64,000 bases of DNA from Pseudomonas antarctica (GCF_001647715.1 NZ_CP015600.1:1426001-1490000); one strand, 5' to 3'; shown: positions 10,121 through 20,349, numbered from the stretch's first letter. A program made the numbers and translations. Notes: generated by a model not told the origin, from the letters alone.

Positions 10121-12396
10121 CCCCCGACCAGATGCGCGATGCCTCGCTGCTGGAACTGTTCAGCCTGGAAGCCGATGCGCAGACCCAGGTATTGAACGCC
10201 GGTTTGCTGGCCCTGGAGCGCAACCCGACCCAGGCCGATCAGCTGGAAGCCTGCATGCGCGCCGCGCATTCGCTCAAGGGCGCCGCGCGGATTGTCGGCG
10301 TGGACGCCGGGGTCAGCGTGGCTCACGTCATGGAGGATTGCCTGGTCAGCGCCCAGGAAAACCGCCTGTACCTGCAACCCGAACATATCGATGCGTTACT
10401 GCAAGGTACCGATCTGCTGATGCGTATCGCCACGCCCGGCAACGACGTGGGCCCCGCAGATATCGAGGCCTATGTGGCCCTGATGGAGCGCCTGCTCGAT
10501 CCGTCGCAGCCGATTGCCAGGGTTGAACCTGCGCCAACGCCCAAGCCGGCACCCGCGCCTATCCTCGAAGAGCTGCCACCGGAGCTCGAGCCTGCGGCGT
10601 CGGCCACGCCTTCTGCGCCGCGCCAGAACAAACCCATGACCGAAGGCGGCGAGCGCGTGCTGCGGGTGACCGCCGAGCGCTTGAACAGCCTGTTGGACCT
10701 GTCCAGCAAATCGCTGGTGGAAACCCAACGACTCAAGCCTTACCTGGCCAGCATGCAGCGCCTCAAACGCATTCAAAGCAACAGTGTGCGTGCGTTGGAC
10801 ACGCTGGATGGCCAACTCAAGGCTCTGGATTTAAGCCTTGAAGCTCAGGAGGCCCTGGCCGACACCCGCCGTCTTTTAAGCGAAGCCCAGGCCCTGCTGG
10901 CGGAAAAAACTGCCGAGCTGGATGAGTTCGGCTGGCAGGCCGGGCAGCGCGCCCAGGTGCTTTACGACACGGCGTTGGCCTGCCGCATGCGGCCGTTTGC
11001 CGATGTACTCGCCGGGCAGGTGCGCATGGTCCGCGACCTTGGCCGCAGCCTGGGCAAGCAGGTGCGCCTGGAGATCGAGGGCGAAAAGACCCAGGTCGAC
11101 CGCGACGTGCTGGAAAAGCTCGAAGCGCCGCTCACCCACTTGCTGCGCAATGCTGTCGACCACGGTATCGAAATGCCCGAGCAGCGCATGCTCGCCGGTA
11201 AACCTGCTGAAGGCTTGATTCGCCTGCGAGCCTCCCACCAGGCGGGCCTGCTGGTGCTGGAGCTGAGTGACGACGGCAATGGCGTCGACCTTGAGCGCCT
11301 GCGCGGCACCATCGTCGACCGGCACCTGTCACCTTTGGAAACTGCCCTGCGCTTGAGCGAAGAGGAACTGCTGACGTTCCTGTTCCTGCCAGGGTTCAGC
11401 CTGCGCGACAAGGTCACCGAAGTATCCGGGCGTGGCGTCGGCCTGGACGCGGTGCAGCATATGGTTCGCCAACTGCGCGGCGCGGTGGTGCTGGAGCAGA
11501 CGGCGGGGCAGGGCAGTCGCTTCCATCTGGAGGTGCCGTTGACTCTGTCGGTGGTGCGCAGCCTGGTGGTGGAGGTCGGTGAAGAAGCCTACGCATTCCC
11601 ACTGGCCCACATCGAACGCATGTGCGACCTGGCGCCCGATGACATCGTGCAACTGGAAGGCCGTCAGCATTTCTGGCACGAAGGCCGGCATGTCGGCCTG
11701 GTTGCCGCCAGCCAGTTGTTGCAGCGCCCGCCGGGGCAGAGTAATGAAGAAACCTTGAAGGTAGTGGTGATCCGCGAGCGCGATGCGGTGTATGGCATTG
11801 CGGTGGAACGCTTTATCGGCGAGCGCACCCTGGTGGTGTTGCCGCTGGATGATCGCCTGGGCAAAGTCCAGGACATCTCCGCCGGGGCCTTGCTGGATGA
11901 CGGCTCGGTGGTGTTGATCGTCGACGTCGAAGACATGCTGCGTTCGGTGGATAAATTGCTCAACACCGGCCGCCTGGAACGTATCGCCCGGCGCAGCCAA
12001 CAGGCTGCCGAAGCACCGCGTAAACGGGTGCTGGTGGTGGACGACTCGCTCACTGTGCGAGAGCTGCAACGCAAATTATTACTTAATCGTGGTTATGAAG
12101 TGGCCGTAGCGGTCGATGGCATGGACGGCTGGAACGCGCTGCGTTCCGAAGACTTCGACTTGCTGATCACTGACATTGATATGCCTCGTATGGACGGGAT
12201 CGAATTGGTCACACTCTTGCGCCGTGATAGTCGCCTGCAATCGTTGCCGGTGATGGTGGTCTCGTACAAGGATCGCGAAGAAGACCGGCGTCGTGGACTG
12301 GACGCCGGCGCCGACTATTATCTAGCTAAAGCCAGTTTCCATGACGACGCCTTGCTGGACGCCGTGATGGAACTGATTGGAGGCGCCCGGGCATGA
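10117..12396 (+). CDS. wspE: Hybrid CheA-type histidine kinase/response regulator WspE
   Basis: 759 aa. Order: Hpt domain with phosphorylatable His in AAHSLKGAARIVG; proline-rich linker; dimerisation helices; HATPase with N-box HLLRNAVDHGIE and G-box DDGNGVDL; CheW-like regulatory domain; C-terminal receiver (VLVVDDSLTVRELQ, acceptor Asp in LLITDIDMPRMDG, conserved Lys in VSYKD). It phosphorylates WspR and, by analogy, the methylesterase WspF. Overlaps wspD by 4 bases and wspF by 4 bases. Confidence 0.94.
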   Translation: MTPDQMRDASLLELFSLEADAQTQVLNAGLLALERNPTQADQLEACMRAAHSLKGAARIVGVDAGVSVAHVMEDCLVSAQENRLYLQPEHIDALLQGTDLLMRIATPGNDVGPADIEAYVALMERLLDPSQPIARVEPAPTPKPAPAPILEELPPELEPAASATPSAPRQNKPMTEGGERVLRVTAERLNSLLDLSSKSLVETQRLKPYLASMQRLKRIQSNSVRALDTLDGQLKALDLSLEAQEALADTRRLLSEAQALLAEKTAELDEFGWQAGQRAQVLYDTALACRMRPFADVLAGQVRMVRDLGRSLGKQVRLEIEGEKTQVDRDVLEKLEAPLTHLLRNAVDHGIEMPEQRMLAGKPAEGLIRLRASHQAGLLVLELSDDGNGVDLERLRGTIVDRHLSPLETALRLSEEELLTFLFLPGFSLRDKVTEVSGRGVGLDAVQHMVRQLRGAVVLEQTAGQGSRFHLEVPLTLSVVRSLVVEVGEEAYAFPLAHIERMCDLAPDDIVQLEGRQHFWHEGRHVGLVAASQLLQRPPGQSNEETLKVVVIRERDAVYGIAVERFIGERTLVVLPLDDRLGKVQDISAGALLDDGSVVLIVDVEDMLRSVDKLLNTGRLERIARRSQQAAEAPRKRVLVVDDSLTVRELQRKLLLNRGYEVAVAVDGMDGWNALRSEDFDLLITDIDMPRMDGIELVTLLRRDSRLQSLPVMVVSYKDREEDRRRGLDAGADYYLAKASFHDDALLDAVMELIGGARA

Positions 12397-13403
12397 GGAT
12401 CGCGATCGTCAATGACATGCCCCTGGCGTTGGAAGCCTTGCGGCGCGCCTTGAGTCTTGAACCCGCGCACCAAGTGGTGTGGGTGGCCAACAATGGCCTT
12501 GAAGCCGTACAGCGTTGCGCCGAACTGACGCCGGACCTGATCCTGATGGACTTGATCATGCCGGTGATGGACGGCGTAGAAGCCACGCGGCAGATCATGG
12601 CCGAAACCCCGTGCCCGATCTTGATCGTCACCGTGGACCGTCAGGCCAATGTCAGCCGAGTGTTTGAAGCCATGGGCCATGGCGCGCTGGACGTGGTGGA
12701 TACACCGGCGCTGGGCGTGGGCAATCCCAAGGATGCGGCGGCGCCTTTGCTGCGCAAGATCCTCAACATTGGCTGGCTGGTCGGCCAGAGTGGCAGCCGC
12801 GTACGCGCCGAAACCGCGCCCCAGCGCTCCACCGGCAAACGCCGCAGCCTGGTGGCGATCGGGTCGTCGGCAGGCGGGCCGGCTGCCCTGGAAATCCTGC
12901 TCAAGGGTTTGCCCCGAGACTTTCCGGCGGCCATCGTGCTGGTGCAGCATGTGGACCAGGTGTTTGCCGCCGGCATGGCGGAGTGGCTGAGCAGCGCCTC
13001 CGGGCTGCCGGTGCGCCTGGCCCGTGAAGGCGAGCCGCCACAAGCTGGAACGGTGTTGCTGGCCGGCACCAATCACCACATTCGCCTGTTGAAAAATGGC
13101 ACGTTAGCCTATACCGCAGAGCCGGTGAACGAGATCTACCGGCCGTCCATCGACGTGTTTTTCGAGAGCGTCGCCAGCCACTGGAACGGCGATGCCGTCG
13201 GCGTATTACTCACCGGCATGGGCCGCGACGGCGCCCAGGGGCTCAAGTTGTTGCGTGAACAAGGATATTTGACCATCGCCCAGGATCAACAAAGCTCGGC
13301 GGTGTATGGCATGCCCAAAGCGGCGGCGGCGATTGATGCTGCTGTTGAAATTCGCCCACTGGATAGAATTGCACCCCGATTGCTGGAGGTATTTGCAAAA
13401 TGA
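12393..13403 (+). CDS. wspF: CheB-type methylesterase WspF
   Basis: 336 aa: receiver domain (LILMDLIMPVMDGVEA) joined to a CheB esterase domain with catalytic Ser in IGSSAGGPAALE, His in VQHVDQVFAAGMAEWL and Asp in GMGRDGAQGLK. It removes methyl groups from WspA and damps signalling. By established knowledge, loss of WspF locks the pathway on and gives wrinkly colonies. All catalytic residues are present and the frame is intact, so this copy looks functional. Confidence 0.94.
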   Translation: MRIAIVNDMPLALEALRRALSLEPAHQVVWVANNGLEAVQRCAELTPDLILMDLIMPVMDGVEATRQIMAETPCPILIVTVDRQANVSRVFEAMGHGALDVVDTPALGVGNPKDAAAPLLRKILNIGWLVGQSGSRVRAETAPQRSTGKRRSLVAIGSSAGGPAALEILLKGLPRDFPAAIVLVQHVDQVFAAGMAEWLSSASGLPVRLAREGEPPQAGTVLLAGTNHHIRLLKNGTLAYTAEPVNEIYRPSIDVFFESVASHWNGDAVGVLLTGMGRDGAQGLKLLREQGYLTIAQDQQSSAVYGMPKAAAAIDAAVEIRPLDRIAPRLLEVFAK

Positions 13404-13452
13404 TCAGTATCTCCCGCTGCTGGCTTGCAGGTAGTAATTCAGGTGACTGCAC

Positions 13453-14454
13453 ATGAGTGATTTACAGATCGACGACATCAAGACCGACGAAAATGCTGCC
13501 ATGGTGTTGCTGGTCGACGACCAGGCCATGATCGGCGAAGCGGTGCGGCGTGGGCTCGCCCATGAAGAAAACATCGATTTCCACTTTTGCGCCGATCCGC
13601 ATCAGGCGATTGCCCAGGCCATCCGCATTAAGCCAACCGTCATTCTGCAAGACCTGGTCATGCCGGGCCTCGACGGCCTGACGCTGGTGCGCGAATACCG
13701 CAACCACCCGGCCACGGCGAACATTCCGATCATCGTGCTCTCGACCAAGGAAGAGCCGTTGATCAAAAGCGCGGCGTTCTCGGCCGGGGCCAATGATTAC
13801 CTGGTCAAGCTGCCGGACAATATCGAGCTGGTGGCGCGCATTCGCTATCACTCGCGCTCCTACATGACGTTGTTGCAGCGGGATGCGGCCTACCGTGCGC
13901 TGCGGGTCAGCCAGCAGCAGTTGCTGGACACCAATCTGGTGCTGCAACGGTTGATGAACTCCGACGGTCTGACCGGGCTGTCCAACCGCCGCCACTTTGA
14001 CGAATACCTGGAATTGGAATGGCGCCGCGCCATGCGTGACCAGACTCAGCTGTCACTGCTGATGATCGACGTCGACTTCTTCAAGACCTTCAACGACAGC
14101 TTTGGCCATGTTGAAGGTGACGAAGCCCTGCGCAAAGTCGCCGCCGCCATCCGTGAAGCCAGTAGCCGTCCTTCGGACCTGCCGGCGCGTTACGGGGGTG
14201 AAGAGTTCGCCCTGGTGTTGCCGAACACCTCGCCGGGTGGTGCGCGCCTGGTGGCGGAAAAGCTGCGCATGGCAGTAGCCGCGCTGAAAATCCCGCATAT
14301 TGCACCAGCTGAAGGCTCGAGCCTGACCATCAGCATCGGCCTGTCGACCATGACCCCGCAGCAGAGCAGCGATTGCCGGCTGCTGATCATGGCAGCGGAC
14401 AAGGGTTTGTATACGGCCAAGCATAATGGGCGTAACCAGGTGGGTATCGAATAA
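13453..14454 (+). CDS. wspR: Diguanylate cyclase response regulator WspR
   Basis: 333 aa: receiver with acceptor Asp67 ([13 protein letters not shown]), a helical linker around residues 130-170 that mediates oligomerisation in characterised WspR, then a GGDEF-class domain with active-site GGEEF at 248-252 and the inhibitory I-site RPSD at 239-242. Both sites intact implies active, product-inhibited c-di-GMP synthesis. It is 49 bases downstream of wspF, the only real gap within the operon. Confidence 0.94.
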   Translation: MSDLQIDDIKTDENAAMVLLVDDQAMIGEAVRRGLAHEENIDFHFCADPHQAIAQAIRIKPTVILQDLVMPGLDGLTLVREYRNHPATANIPIIVLSTKEEPLIKSAAFSAGANDYLVKLPDNIELVARIRYHSRSYMTLLQRDAAYRALRVSQQQLLDTNLVLQRLMNSDGLTGLSNRRHFDEYLELEWRRAMRDQTQLSLLMIDVDFFKTFNDSFGHVEGDEALRKVAAAIREASSRPSDLPARYGGEEFALVLPNTSPGGARLVAEKLRMAVAALKIPHIAPAEGSSLTISIGLSTMTPQQSSDCRLLIMAADKGLYTAKHNGRNQVGIE

Positions 14455-14475
14455 TTCGGTACAACGCTAATCCCT

Positions 14476-14564
14476 TGTGGGAGCGGGCTTGCTCGCGAAT
14501 GCGGTATGTCAGGTAATGAATCAGTGACTGACCCACCGCATTCGCGAGCAAGCCCGCTCCCACA
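14476..14564. repeat. REP inverted pair, GCGGGCTTGCTCGCG type
   Basis: Two perfect 30-bp inverted arms (14476-14505 and 14535-14564) carrying the GTGGGAGCGGGCTTGCTCGC core, separated by 29 bases. This is the classic Pseudomonas REP doublet, placed between wspR and prfB. It may also terminate wspR transcription. Confidence 0.88.
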
Positions 14565-14689
14565 TTTGGATCTTCATTGTTCTTGAGATCGGATGCAGAC
14601 CCGCCTTTTCGCCAAGCGGGCTGCCGTTCGCGTCTCTTTGTCGTTATACTCGTCGGCTTTCAAAAGTTCGCCAACGAGTGCTGCCCGCC

Positions 14690-15785
14690 ATGGAAATCAA
14701 CCCGATCCTTAACACCATCAAGGACCTGTCCGAGCGCTCCGAAACTATTCGGGGGTATCTTTGACTACGATCAAAAGCATGAGCGTCTGACCGAAGTCAA
14801 TCGCGAGCTTGAAGATCCGGCTGTCTGGAACAAACCTGAATACGCCCAGGAACTGGGCCGCGAGCGCGCTGCGCTGGCGCAGATCGTCGACACCCTCGAC
14901 GAATTGAACACCGGTCTGGGCGATTGCCGTGACCTGCTGGACATGGCCGTCGAAGAAAACGACGAAGGCGCAGTGGGCGATGTCGTCGCCGAGCTGGCCC
15001 GTCTCGAGGAAAACCTCGCCAAGCTTGAATTCCGCCGCATGTTCAGCCACGAAATGGACCCGAACAACGCCTACCTGGATATCCAGGCCGGTTCCGGCGG
15101 CACCGAGGCCCAGGACTGGGCCAACATCCTGCTGCGCATGTACCTGCGCTGGGCTGACAAGCGCGGTTTCGACGCAACCATCATGGAGCTGTCAGCCGGT
15201 GAAGTCGCCGGTATCAAAGGCGCGACCGTGCACATCAAGGGTGAATACGCCTTTGGCTGGCTGCGTACCGAGATTGGCGTGCATCGCCTGGTGCGCAAGA
15301 GCCCGTTCGACTCCGGCAACCGTCGCCACACTTCGTTCTCCGCGGTGTTCGTCTCCCCAGAGATCGACGACAAAGTGGAAATCGAGATCAACCCGGCCGA
15401 CCTGCGAATCGACACCTACCGCTCCTCCGGCGCCGGTGGTCAGCACGTAAACACCACCGACTCGGCCGTACGTATTACCCACGTACCGACCAACACCGTG
15501 GTCAGCTGCCAGAACGAACGTTCCCAGCACGCGAACAAGGACACCGCCATGAAAATGCTGCGGGCCAAGTTGTACGAGCAGGAAATGCAGAAGCGCAACG
15601 CGGCTTCGCAGGCGCTGGAAGACACCAAGTCGGATATCGGCTGGGGTCACCAGATCCGTTCTTATGTGCTCGATGCGTCGCGGATCAAGGATCTGCGCAC
15701 TAACATCGAACGCAGCGACTGCGACAAGGTGCTCGACGGCGATATCGACGAATACCTGGAAGCCAGCCTGAAATCAGGCCTGTAA
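14690..15785 (+). CDS. prfB: Peptide chain release factor 2 (programmed +1 frameshift)
   Basis: RF2 recognises UGA/UAA stops. Translation starts at ATG 14690, reads 24 codons to an in-frame TGA at 14762-14764, then shifts +1 and continues to 15785, giving 364 aa, the normal RF2 length. The second part holds the stop-recognition SPF ([11 protein letters not shown]) and the catalytic GGQ ([12 protein letters not shown]). The frameshift is the well-known autoregulation: low RF2 favours shifting. lysS follows, as in many proteobacteria. It must be annotated as one gene, not a pseudogene. Confidence 0.95.
14750..14765 (+). promoter_or_regulatory. prfB frameshift signal
   Basis: CGGGGGTATCTTTGAC: an internal Shine-Dalgarno-like GGGGG lies just before the slippery CTT and the in-frame TGA followed by C. 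This matches the canonical prfB recoding site. Confidence 0.93.
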
Positions 15786-15880
15786 AAAGACTGTAGGAGC
15801 CGGGGGGACACTTAGTCCTTGCCCGGCGATCCCCTGCCGAAGGCTGGGGAAAACGTACCTGTGATGGAATTTCAAAAGAC

Positions 15881-17383
15881 ATGAGCGACCAACAACTCGA
15901 CCCGCAAGCCCTGCAACAGGAAGAAAACTCCCTGATCGCCCTGCGCAAGGAAAAGCTTGCTGCCGAGCGCGCCAAGGGTAACGCCTTCCCCAACGACTTC
16001 CGCCGCGACAACTACTGCGATGCCTTGCAGAAGCAATACGCGGACAAGACCAAGGAAGAGCTGGCGGAAGCGGCGATCCCGGTCAAGGTGGCAGGTCGCA
16101 TCATGCTCAACCGTGGCTCGTTCATGGTGATCCAGGACATGACCGGGCGTATTCAGGTCTACGTCAACCGCAAGACCCTTTCGGAAGAAACCCTGGCCTC
16201 GGTGAAAACCTGGGACATGGGCGACATCATCGCGGCCGAAGGCACCCTGGCCCGTTCCGGCAAGGGCGACCTGTACGTTGAGATGACCAGTGTGCGCCTG
16301 TTGACCAAGTCGCTGCGCCCTCTGCCGGACAAGCACCACGGCCTGACCGATACCGAGCAGCGCTATCGCCAGCGCTACGTTGACCTGATCGTCAACGAAG
16401 ACGTGCGCCAGACCTTCCGCGTGCGTTCGCAGGTCATCGCCCACATCCGCAGCTTCCTGATGCAACGTGACTTCCTGGAAGTGGAAACCCCGATGCTGCA
16501 AACCATCCCGGGTGGTGCCGCAGCCAAACCGTTCGAAACCCACCACAACGCGCTGGACCTGGAAATGTTCCTGCGTATCGCGCCTGAGCTTTACCTCAAG
16601 CGCCTTGTTGTCGGCGGCTTCGAAAAAGTCTTCGAGATCAACCGCAACTTCCGTAACGAAGGCGTTTCGACGCGTCACAACCCTGAATTCACCATGTTGG
16701 AGTTCTACCAGGCGTACGCCGACTACGAAGACAACATGGACCTGACCGAAGAACTGTTCCGCGAACTGGCACAGCTGGTGCTGGGCAGCACCGACGTGCC
16801 TTACGGCGACAAGGTGTTCCACTTCGGCGAGCCGTTTGTACGCCTCTCGGTGTTCGACTCGATCCTCAAGTACAACCCAGAGTTGACCGCTGACGACCTG
16901 ACCGACATCGACAAGGCCCGCGCCATCGCCAAGAAAGCCGGCGCCAAGGTGCTGGGCTTTGAAGGCCTGGGCAAACTGCAGGTGATGATTTTCGAAGAAC
17001 TGGTGGAGCACAAGCTGGAGCAGCCGCACTTTATTACCCAGTACCCGTTCGAAGTGTCGCCGCTGGCCCGTCGCAACGACGACAACCCGAACGTTACCGA
17101 CCGTTTCGAGCTGTTCATCGGCGGCCGCGAAATCGCCAACGCCTACTCCGAGCTTAACGACGCGGAAGACCAGGCCGAGCGCTTCATGGCGCAGGTGGCC
17201 GACAAGGACGCCGGCGACGACGAAGCCATGCACTACGACGCCGACTTCGTCCGCGCGCTGGAGTACGGCATGCCACCGACTGCCGGTGAAGGTATCGGTA
17301 TCGACCGGTTGGTGATGTTGTTGACCAACTCGCCGTCGATCCGCGACGTGATCTTGTTCCCGCACATGCGGCCACAAGCGTAA
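15881..17383 (+). CDS. lysS: Lysyl-tRNA synthetase, class II
   Basis: 500 aa. N-terminal OB-fold anticodon domain ([20 protein letters not shown]) and class II catalytic core with motif 2 ([22 protein letters not shown]) and motif 3 ([18 protein letters not shown]). Charges tRNA-Lys. 95 bases after prfB with no terminator between them, so the two are probably co-transcribed. A strong terminator follows. Confidence 0.96.
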   Translation: MSDQQLDPQALQQEENSLIALRKEKLAAERAKGNAFPNDFRRDNYCDALQKQYADKTKEELAEAAIPVKVAGRIMLNRGSFMVIQDMTGRIQVYVNRKTLSEETLASVKTWDMGDIIAAEGTLARSGKGDLYVEMTSVRLLTKSLRPLPDKHHGLTDTEQRYRQRYVDLIVNEDVRQTFRVRSQVIAHIRSFLMQRDFLEVETPMLQTIPGGAAAKPFETHHNALDLEMFLRIAPELYLKRLVVGGFEKVFEINRNFRNEGVSTRHNPEFTMLEFYQAYADYEDNMDLTEELFRELAQLVLGSTDVPYGDKVFHFGEPFVRLSVFDSILKYNPELTADDLTDIDKARAIAKKAGAKVLGFEGLGKLQVMIFEELVEHKLEQPHFITQYPFEVSPLARRNDDNPNVTDRFELFIGGREIANAYSELNDAEDQAERFMAQVADKDAGDDEAMHYDADFVRALEYGMPPTAGEGIGIDRLVMLLTNSPSIRDVILFPHMRPQA

Positions 17384-17398
17384 CCCTAGCGAAATCCG

Positions 17399-17426
17399 AA
17401 GCCGCCTTTTATAAGGCGGCTTTTTT
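17399..17426 (+). terminator. Rho-independent terminator of lysS
   Basis: 10-bp perfect stem AAGCCGCCTT/AAGGCGGCTT, 4-nt loop, six Ts. Confidence 0.93.
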
Positions 17427-17466
17427 ATGGGGTGTATTTAGCCGTCAATAGAACGGCGCCAGGTGT

Positions 17467-17524
17467 TCGTTCCCACGACGACCCGTCTGCTTGGGAATGC
17501 TGCCCGTGACGCTCCGCGTCACCT
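17467..17524. repeat. Degenerate Pseudomonas intergenic palindrome
   Basis: Two successive imperfect hairpins: CGTTCCCACG...TTGGGAATG, then GTGACGC/GCGTCAC (near 17508-17523). The sequence matches a dispersed element I recognise from Pseudomonas genomes (GTTCCCACGC...GGGAATGC...TGTGACGC). It ends just before the TetR ribosome site. A related half-copy is at 3182-3207. Confidence 0.55.
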
Positions 17525-17542
17525 TTTAAAGGAAGATCTGCC

Positions 17543-18259
17543 GTGAACCGCGTAATGGCTCAAGAAGGTGCCGCCGGCATTGCTGCTGCCGTGGCTGAAA
17601 GCGTCCAGTACCAAGGCCGCAAGGCCAGTCGCCGGGGCAGCGAGCAACGCAGGCAAGACATTCTCGATGCGGCCATGCGCATCGTCGTGCGTGACGGCGT
17701 GCGGGCCGTGCGCCATCGCGCGGTGGCGTCGGAAGCCGGCGTGCCATTGTCGGCCACCACCTACTACTTCAAGGACATCGATGACTTGCTCACCGATACC
17801 TTCGCCCAGTACGTCGAGCGCAGCGCGGCCTTCATGGGCAAACTGTGGGTGCGCAACGAAGGCCTGCTGCGCGAGATGGTCGCCTATGGCGATGGCAGCC
17901 AGGCGTCACGCTCGCAACTGGCCGATGACATTGCAAAGCTGACCGCTGATTACGTCATGCGCCAACTGAACAACCGCCGTGAACACCTGATGGCCGAACA
18001 GGCCTTTCGCCAGGAAGCCTTGCTTAACCCGCGTCTGGCGGAACTGGTGCGTTCTCATCAGCAGATTCTGTTGCAGGGCACCGGGCAGTTTTTCCAGGTA
18101 TTGGGTTCCCGTGAGCCGCAACAGGATGCCAAAGTGTTGACGGCGATAATCGGTCGGATGGAATATCAGGGCCTGCTTGGCGGCCCAGAGCCTCTGACCG
18201 GTGAAGAGATGCTTGAGATTCTCAAGCGTTACATGCATTTGGTGTTGGCCTCGGTCTAG
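17543..18259 (+). CDS. TetR family transcriptional regulator
   Basis: 238 aa. Basic N-terminus (GRKASRRGSEQRRQDILDAA), then a TetR helix-turn-helix (VRHRAVASEAGVPLSATTYYFKDIDDLL, residues about 55-82) and an all-helical ligand domain. GTG 17543 is preferred because AAGGAAG lies about 8 bases upstream; ATG 17555 is an alternative. Positioned after lysS as in P. aeruginosa. Target unknown; no divergent partner, and the downstream lipoprotein gene lies beyond a REP pair. Confidence 0.87.
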   Translation: MNRVMAQEGAAGIAAAVAESVQYQGRKASRRGSEQRRQDILDAAMRIVVRDGVRAVRHRAVASEAGVPLSATTYYFKDIDDLLTDTFAQYVERSAAFMGKLWVRNEGLLREMVAYGDGSQASRSQLADDIAKLTADYVMRQLNNRREHLMAEQAFRQEALLNPRLAELVRSHQQILLQGTGQFFQVLGSREPQQDAKVLTAIIGRMEYQGLLGGPEPLTGEEMLEILKRYMHLVLASV

Positions 18260-18280
18260 CTAAATGTGGGATCTGCTTTA

Positions 18281-18369
18281 TGTGGGAGCTGGCTTGCCTG
18301 CGATAGCATCACCGCGGTGTGTGCTTGAATGACCGTGTTGCCTGTATCGCAGGCAAGCCAACTCCCACA
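18281..18369. repeat. REP inverted pair, GCTGGCTTGCCTGCG type
   Basis: Arms 18281-18305 and 18345-18369 (25 bp, one mismatch) with core GTGGGAGCTGGCTTGCCTGC, spaced by 39 bases. Confidence 0.85.
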
Positions 18370-18407
18370 TCGGTAGGTGCCATGCAAACCATTCAGTGGG
18401 GTATTTG

Positions 18408-18968
18408 ATGAAAGCCTGGCGTGTCGCACTAATCGCCTTGTCGTTCCTGTTGCTCAGCGGTTGCCTGGTGACGTTCAAGGACCCGCTGCCAGCCAAAGAA
18501 GCAGCACCGGATGCCTTGCTCGGCCACTGGTCGAGCAAAAATGCCTGGGGCGAGCCGCTCAACCTGAAGATTACCCGCGTCGGTAAGCATCGTTACAAAG
18601 CGGTGAGCTACCCTAAAGCCAAGCCGGGCCAGCGCGATGAGTATCTGTTTACGGTTTCGCGCCATGGCAACCGTTGGTATTTGTCGGCGCCGTTGCCGGA
18701 CAAACTCGGCGGGCACTTCATTTTGGCTGGCTTCGATTTTGAAGGCGAAAGCGACGAAAAGCCTGAATTGGTGGTCTACAACCTCGACCTCGAGCAAATC
18801 CATCAAGCCATAGGCCAGCAGGCTTTACACGGCAGCACTGTGGACACCGTCGAAGGCGCCGGCGTGTTGGTGGACAGCCCGCTGGACCAGGTGTTTGCCT
18901 ACCTGGATAACCCGGCCAATGCCGATGTGTTCGTTGAAGCCGTGCGCTACCAGCGTGCGGGCAAATAA
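18408..18968 (+). CDS. Hypothetical lipoprotein
   Basis: 186 aa. N-terminal lipoprotein signal: basic MKAWR, hydrophobic ALIALSFLLL, lipobox LLSGC with the modified Cys near residue 20. The mature part is a polar, probably beta-rich domain. It lies 21 bases before the QEGLA peptidase gene and is probably co-transcribed with it. Start ATG 18408 was chosen because it places the signal at the very N-terminus. No family recognised. Confidence 0.75.
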   Translation: MKAWRVALIALSFLLLSGCLVTFKDPLPAKEAAPDALLGHWSSKNAWGEPLNLKITRVGKHRYKAVSYPKAKPGQRDEYLFTVSRHGNRWYLSAPLPDKLGGHFILAGFDFEGESDEKPELVVYNLDLEQIHQAIGQQALHGSTVDTVEGAGVLVDSPLDQVFAYLDNPANADVFVEAVRYQRAGK

Positions 18969-18989
18969 CGTTTAAAGAGGAAGCACCGG

Positions 18990-20267
18990 GTGGACGATTA
19001 CCAGCAGACGATACGCACCTTGTCCGATCGCATAGTGCTGGCGCAAACACCGATTCGCGTGCTCGACGCCGTGAAGTGGGACGAGAACATTCGCCAGGGA
19101 TTCCTCAAGGCCAAGGGCAAGGCTTTGCCCGCCGTGGACCGCGATTATTACCTGAACCGGCCGCTGTCGTTCGACTCCAGCGCGGTCAAGCTTGAGTTCC
19201 AGAACATCGAGCGCGACATCACCCGCCAGCTTGGCCAATTCAACCCGGTCGGGCAGATCATGCGGCGGATGTGCAAGGAGTACCGCATGGTGGTGCGCAT
19301 GCTCGAAGCGCGCGGCACCGAGGACTTCGGCCTGATCTCCCAGGAACTCTACGGCGCCGCCTCCGATGCCTTCCACGCCGGCGACCCGACCCTGGCTGAC
19401 CTCGGCCTGATGCTCTCCGACTACCTCAATAACATCGACGGCCGTGGCGACCTCAAGGACGAGGCCAAGACCCTCACCGCCAAAGATGCCGTGGCGATGT
19501 TGCAAACCCGCCTGAACAAGGTATTTGGCGAGGCGGAAGAAACCATTCGCGTGTTCGAGTCCGACGGGATCGTCGCCGACGCGGCGGCCGGCGCCGACTA
19601 CATCAAGATCCGCGCCGACGCGATGTTCAACGAACGTGATGTGCGCGCGCTGGAAGTGCATGAAGGCCTGGTGCACGTCGGCACCACGCTCAATGGCCAA
19701 AATCAGCCGATCTGCACGTTCCTGTCCAAGGGGCCGCCGTCTTCCACCGTAACCCAGGAAGGCCTGGCGATTCTGATGGAAATCATCACCTTCGCGTCCT
19801 ACCCCAGCCGCCTGCGCAAACTGACCAACCGCACCCGCGCCATCCATATGGTGGAGGAGGGCGCTGACTTCCTGCAGGTGTTCGAATTCTTCCGCGAGCA
19901 AGGTTTTGAAATGGCCGAAAGCTACGGCAACGCCAGCCGGGTGTTCCGTGGCTCGACGCCGACCGGCCTGCCGTTTACCAAGGATTTGTCCTATCTCAAG
20001 GGCTTTATCATGGTCTATAACTACATTCAGCTGGCCGTGCGCAAAGGCAAGCTGGAACAAGTGCCGCTGTTGTTCTGCGGCAAGACCACGCTGGAAGACA
20101 TGCGTACCTTGCGCCAACTGGTCGATGAAGGCCTGGTGGTGCCGCCCAAGTACCTGCCCGAGCAGTTTCGCGACATGAACGCACTGGCGGCGTGGATGTG
20201 TTTCTCCAACTTCCTCAACCACTTGAGCCTGGATCGGATCGAAGCGGATTACTCGAATATCCTTTAG
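18990..20267 (+). CDS. QEGLA-motif putative metallopeptidase (DUF1704, tyrosine-carboxypeptidase-like)
   Basis: 425 aa. Matches the family named flavohemoglobin expression-modulating QEGLA motif protein (DUF1704). Visible motifs are HEGLVH (an HExxxH zinc site) in ALEVHEGLVHVGT, and the eponymous QEGLA in VTQEGLAILMEII about 30 residues later, whose Glu could be a third ligand. Eukaryotic relatives of this fold are tubulin tyrosine carboxypeptidases (established for MATCAP), so proteolysis is a reasonable inference, with an unknown bacterial substrate. GTG start with AAAGAGGAAG upstream. No signal peptide, so cytoplasmic. Confidence 0.85.
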   Translation: MDDYQQTIRTLSDRIVLAQTPIRVLDAVKWDENIRQGFLKAKGKALPAVDRDYYLNRPLSFDSSAVKLEFQNIERDITRQLGQFNPVGQIMRRMCKEYRMVVRMLEARGTEDFGLISQELYGAASDAFHAGDPTLADLGLMLSDYLNNIDGRGDLKDEAKTLTAKDAVAMLQTRLNKVFGEAEETIRVFESDGIVADAAAGADYIKIRADAMFNERDVRALEVHEGLVHVGTTLNGQNQPICTFLSKGPPSSTVTQEGLAILMEIITFASYPSRLRKLTNRTRAIHMVEEGADFLQVFEFFREQGFEMAESYGNASRVFRGSTPTGLPFTKDLSYLKGFIMVYNYIQLAVRKGKLEQVPLLFCGKTTLEDMRTLRQLVDEGLVVPPKYLPEQFRDMNALAAWMCFSNFLNHLSLDRIEADYSNIL

Positions 20268-20349
20268 GCAATTTAACTGACGAAACCGATTAAAAAATTT
20301 GGATCTCCACAAGGCTGCAGATCGCGGCCAAATCGCGAGGCTTCAACGG

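Noticed and set aside
14690..14764. prfB as a pseudogene because of the in-frame TGA
   Set aside because: The TGA sits in the canonical recoding context and the +1 frame is intact to the normal end.
15872..17377. 501-codon open frame antisense to lysS
   Set aside because: Mirror image of lysS; codon shadow only.
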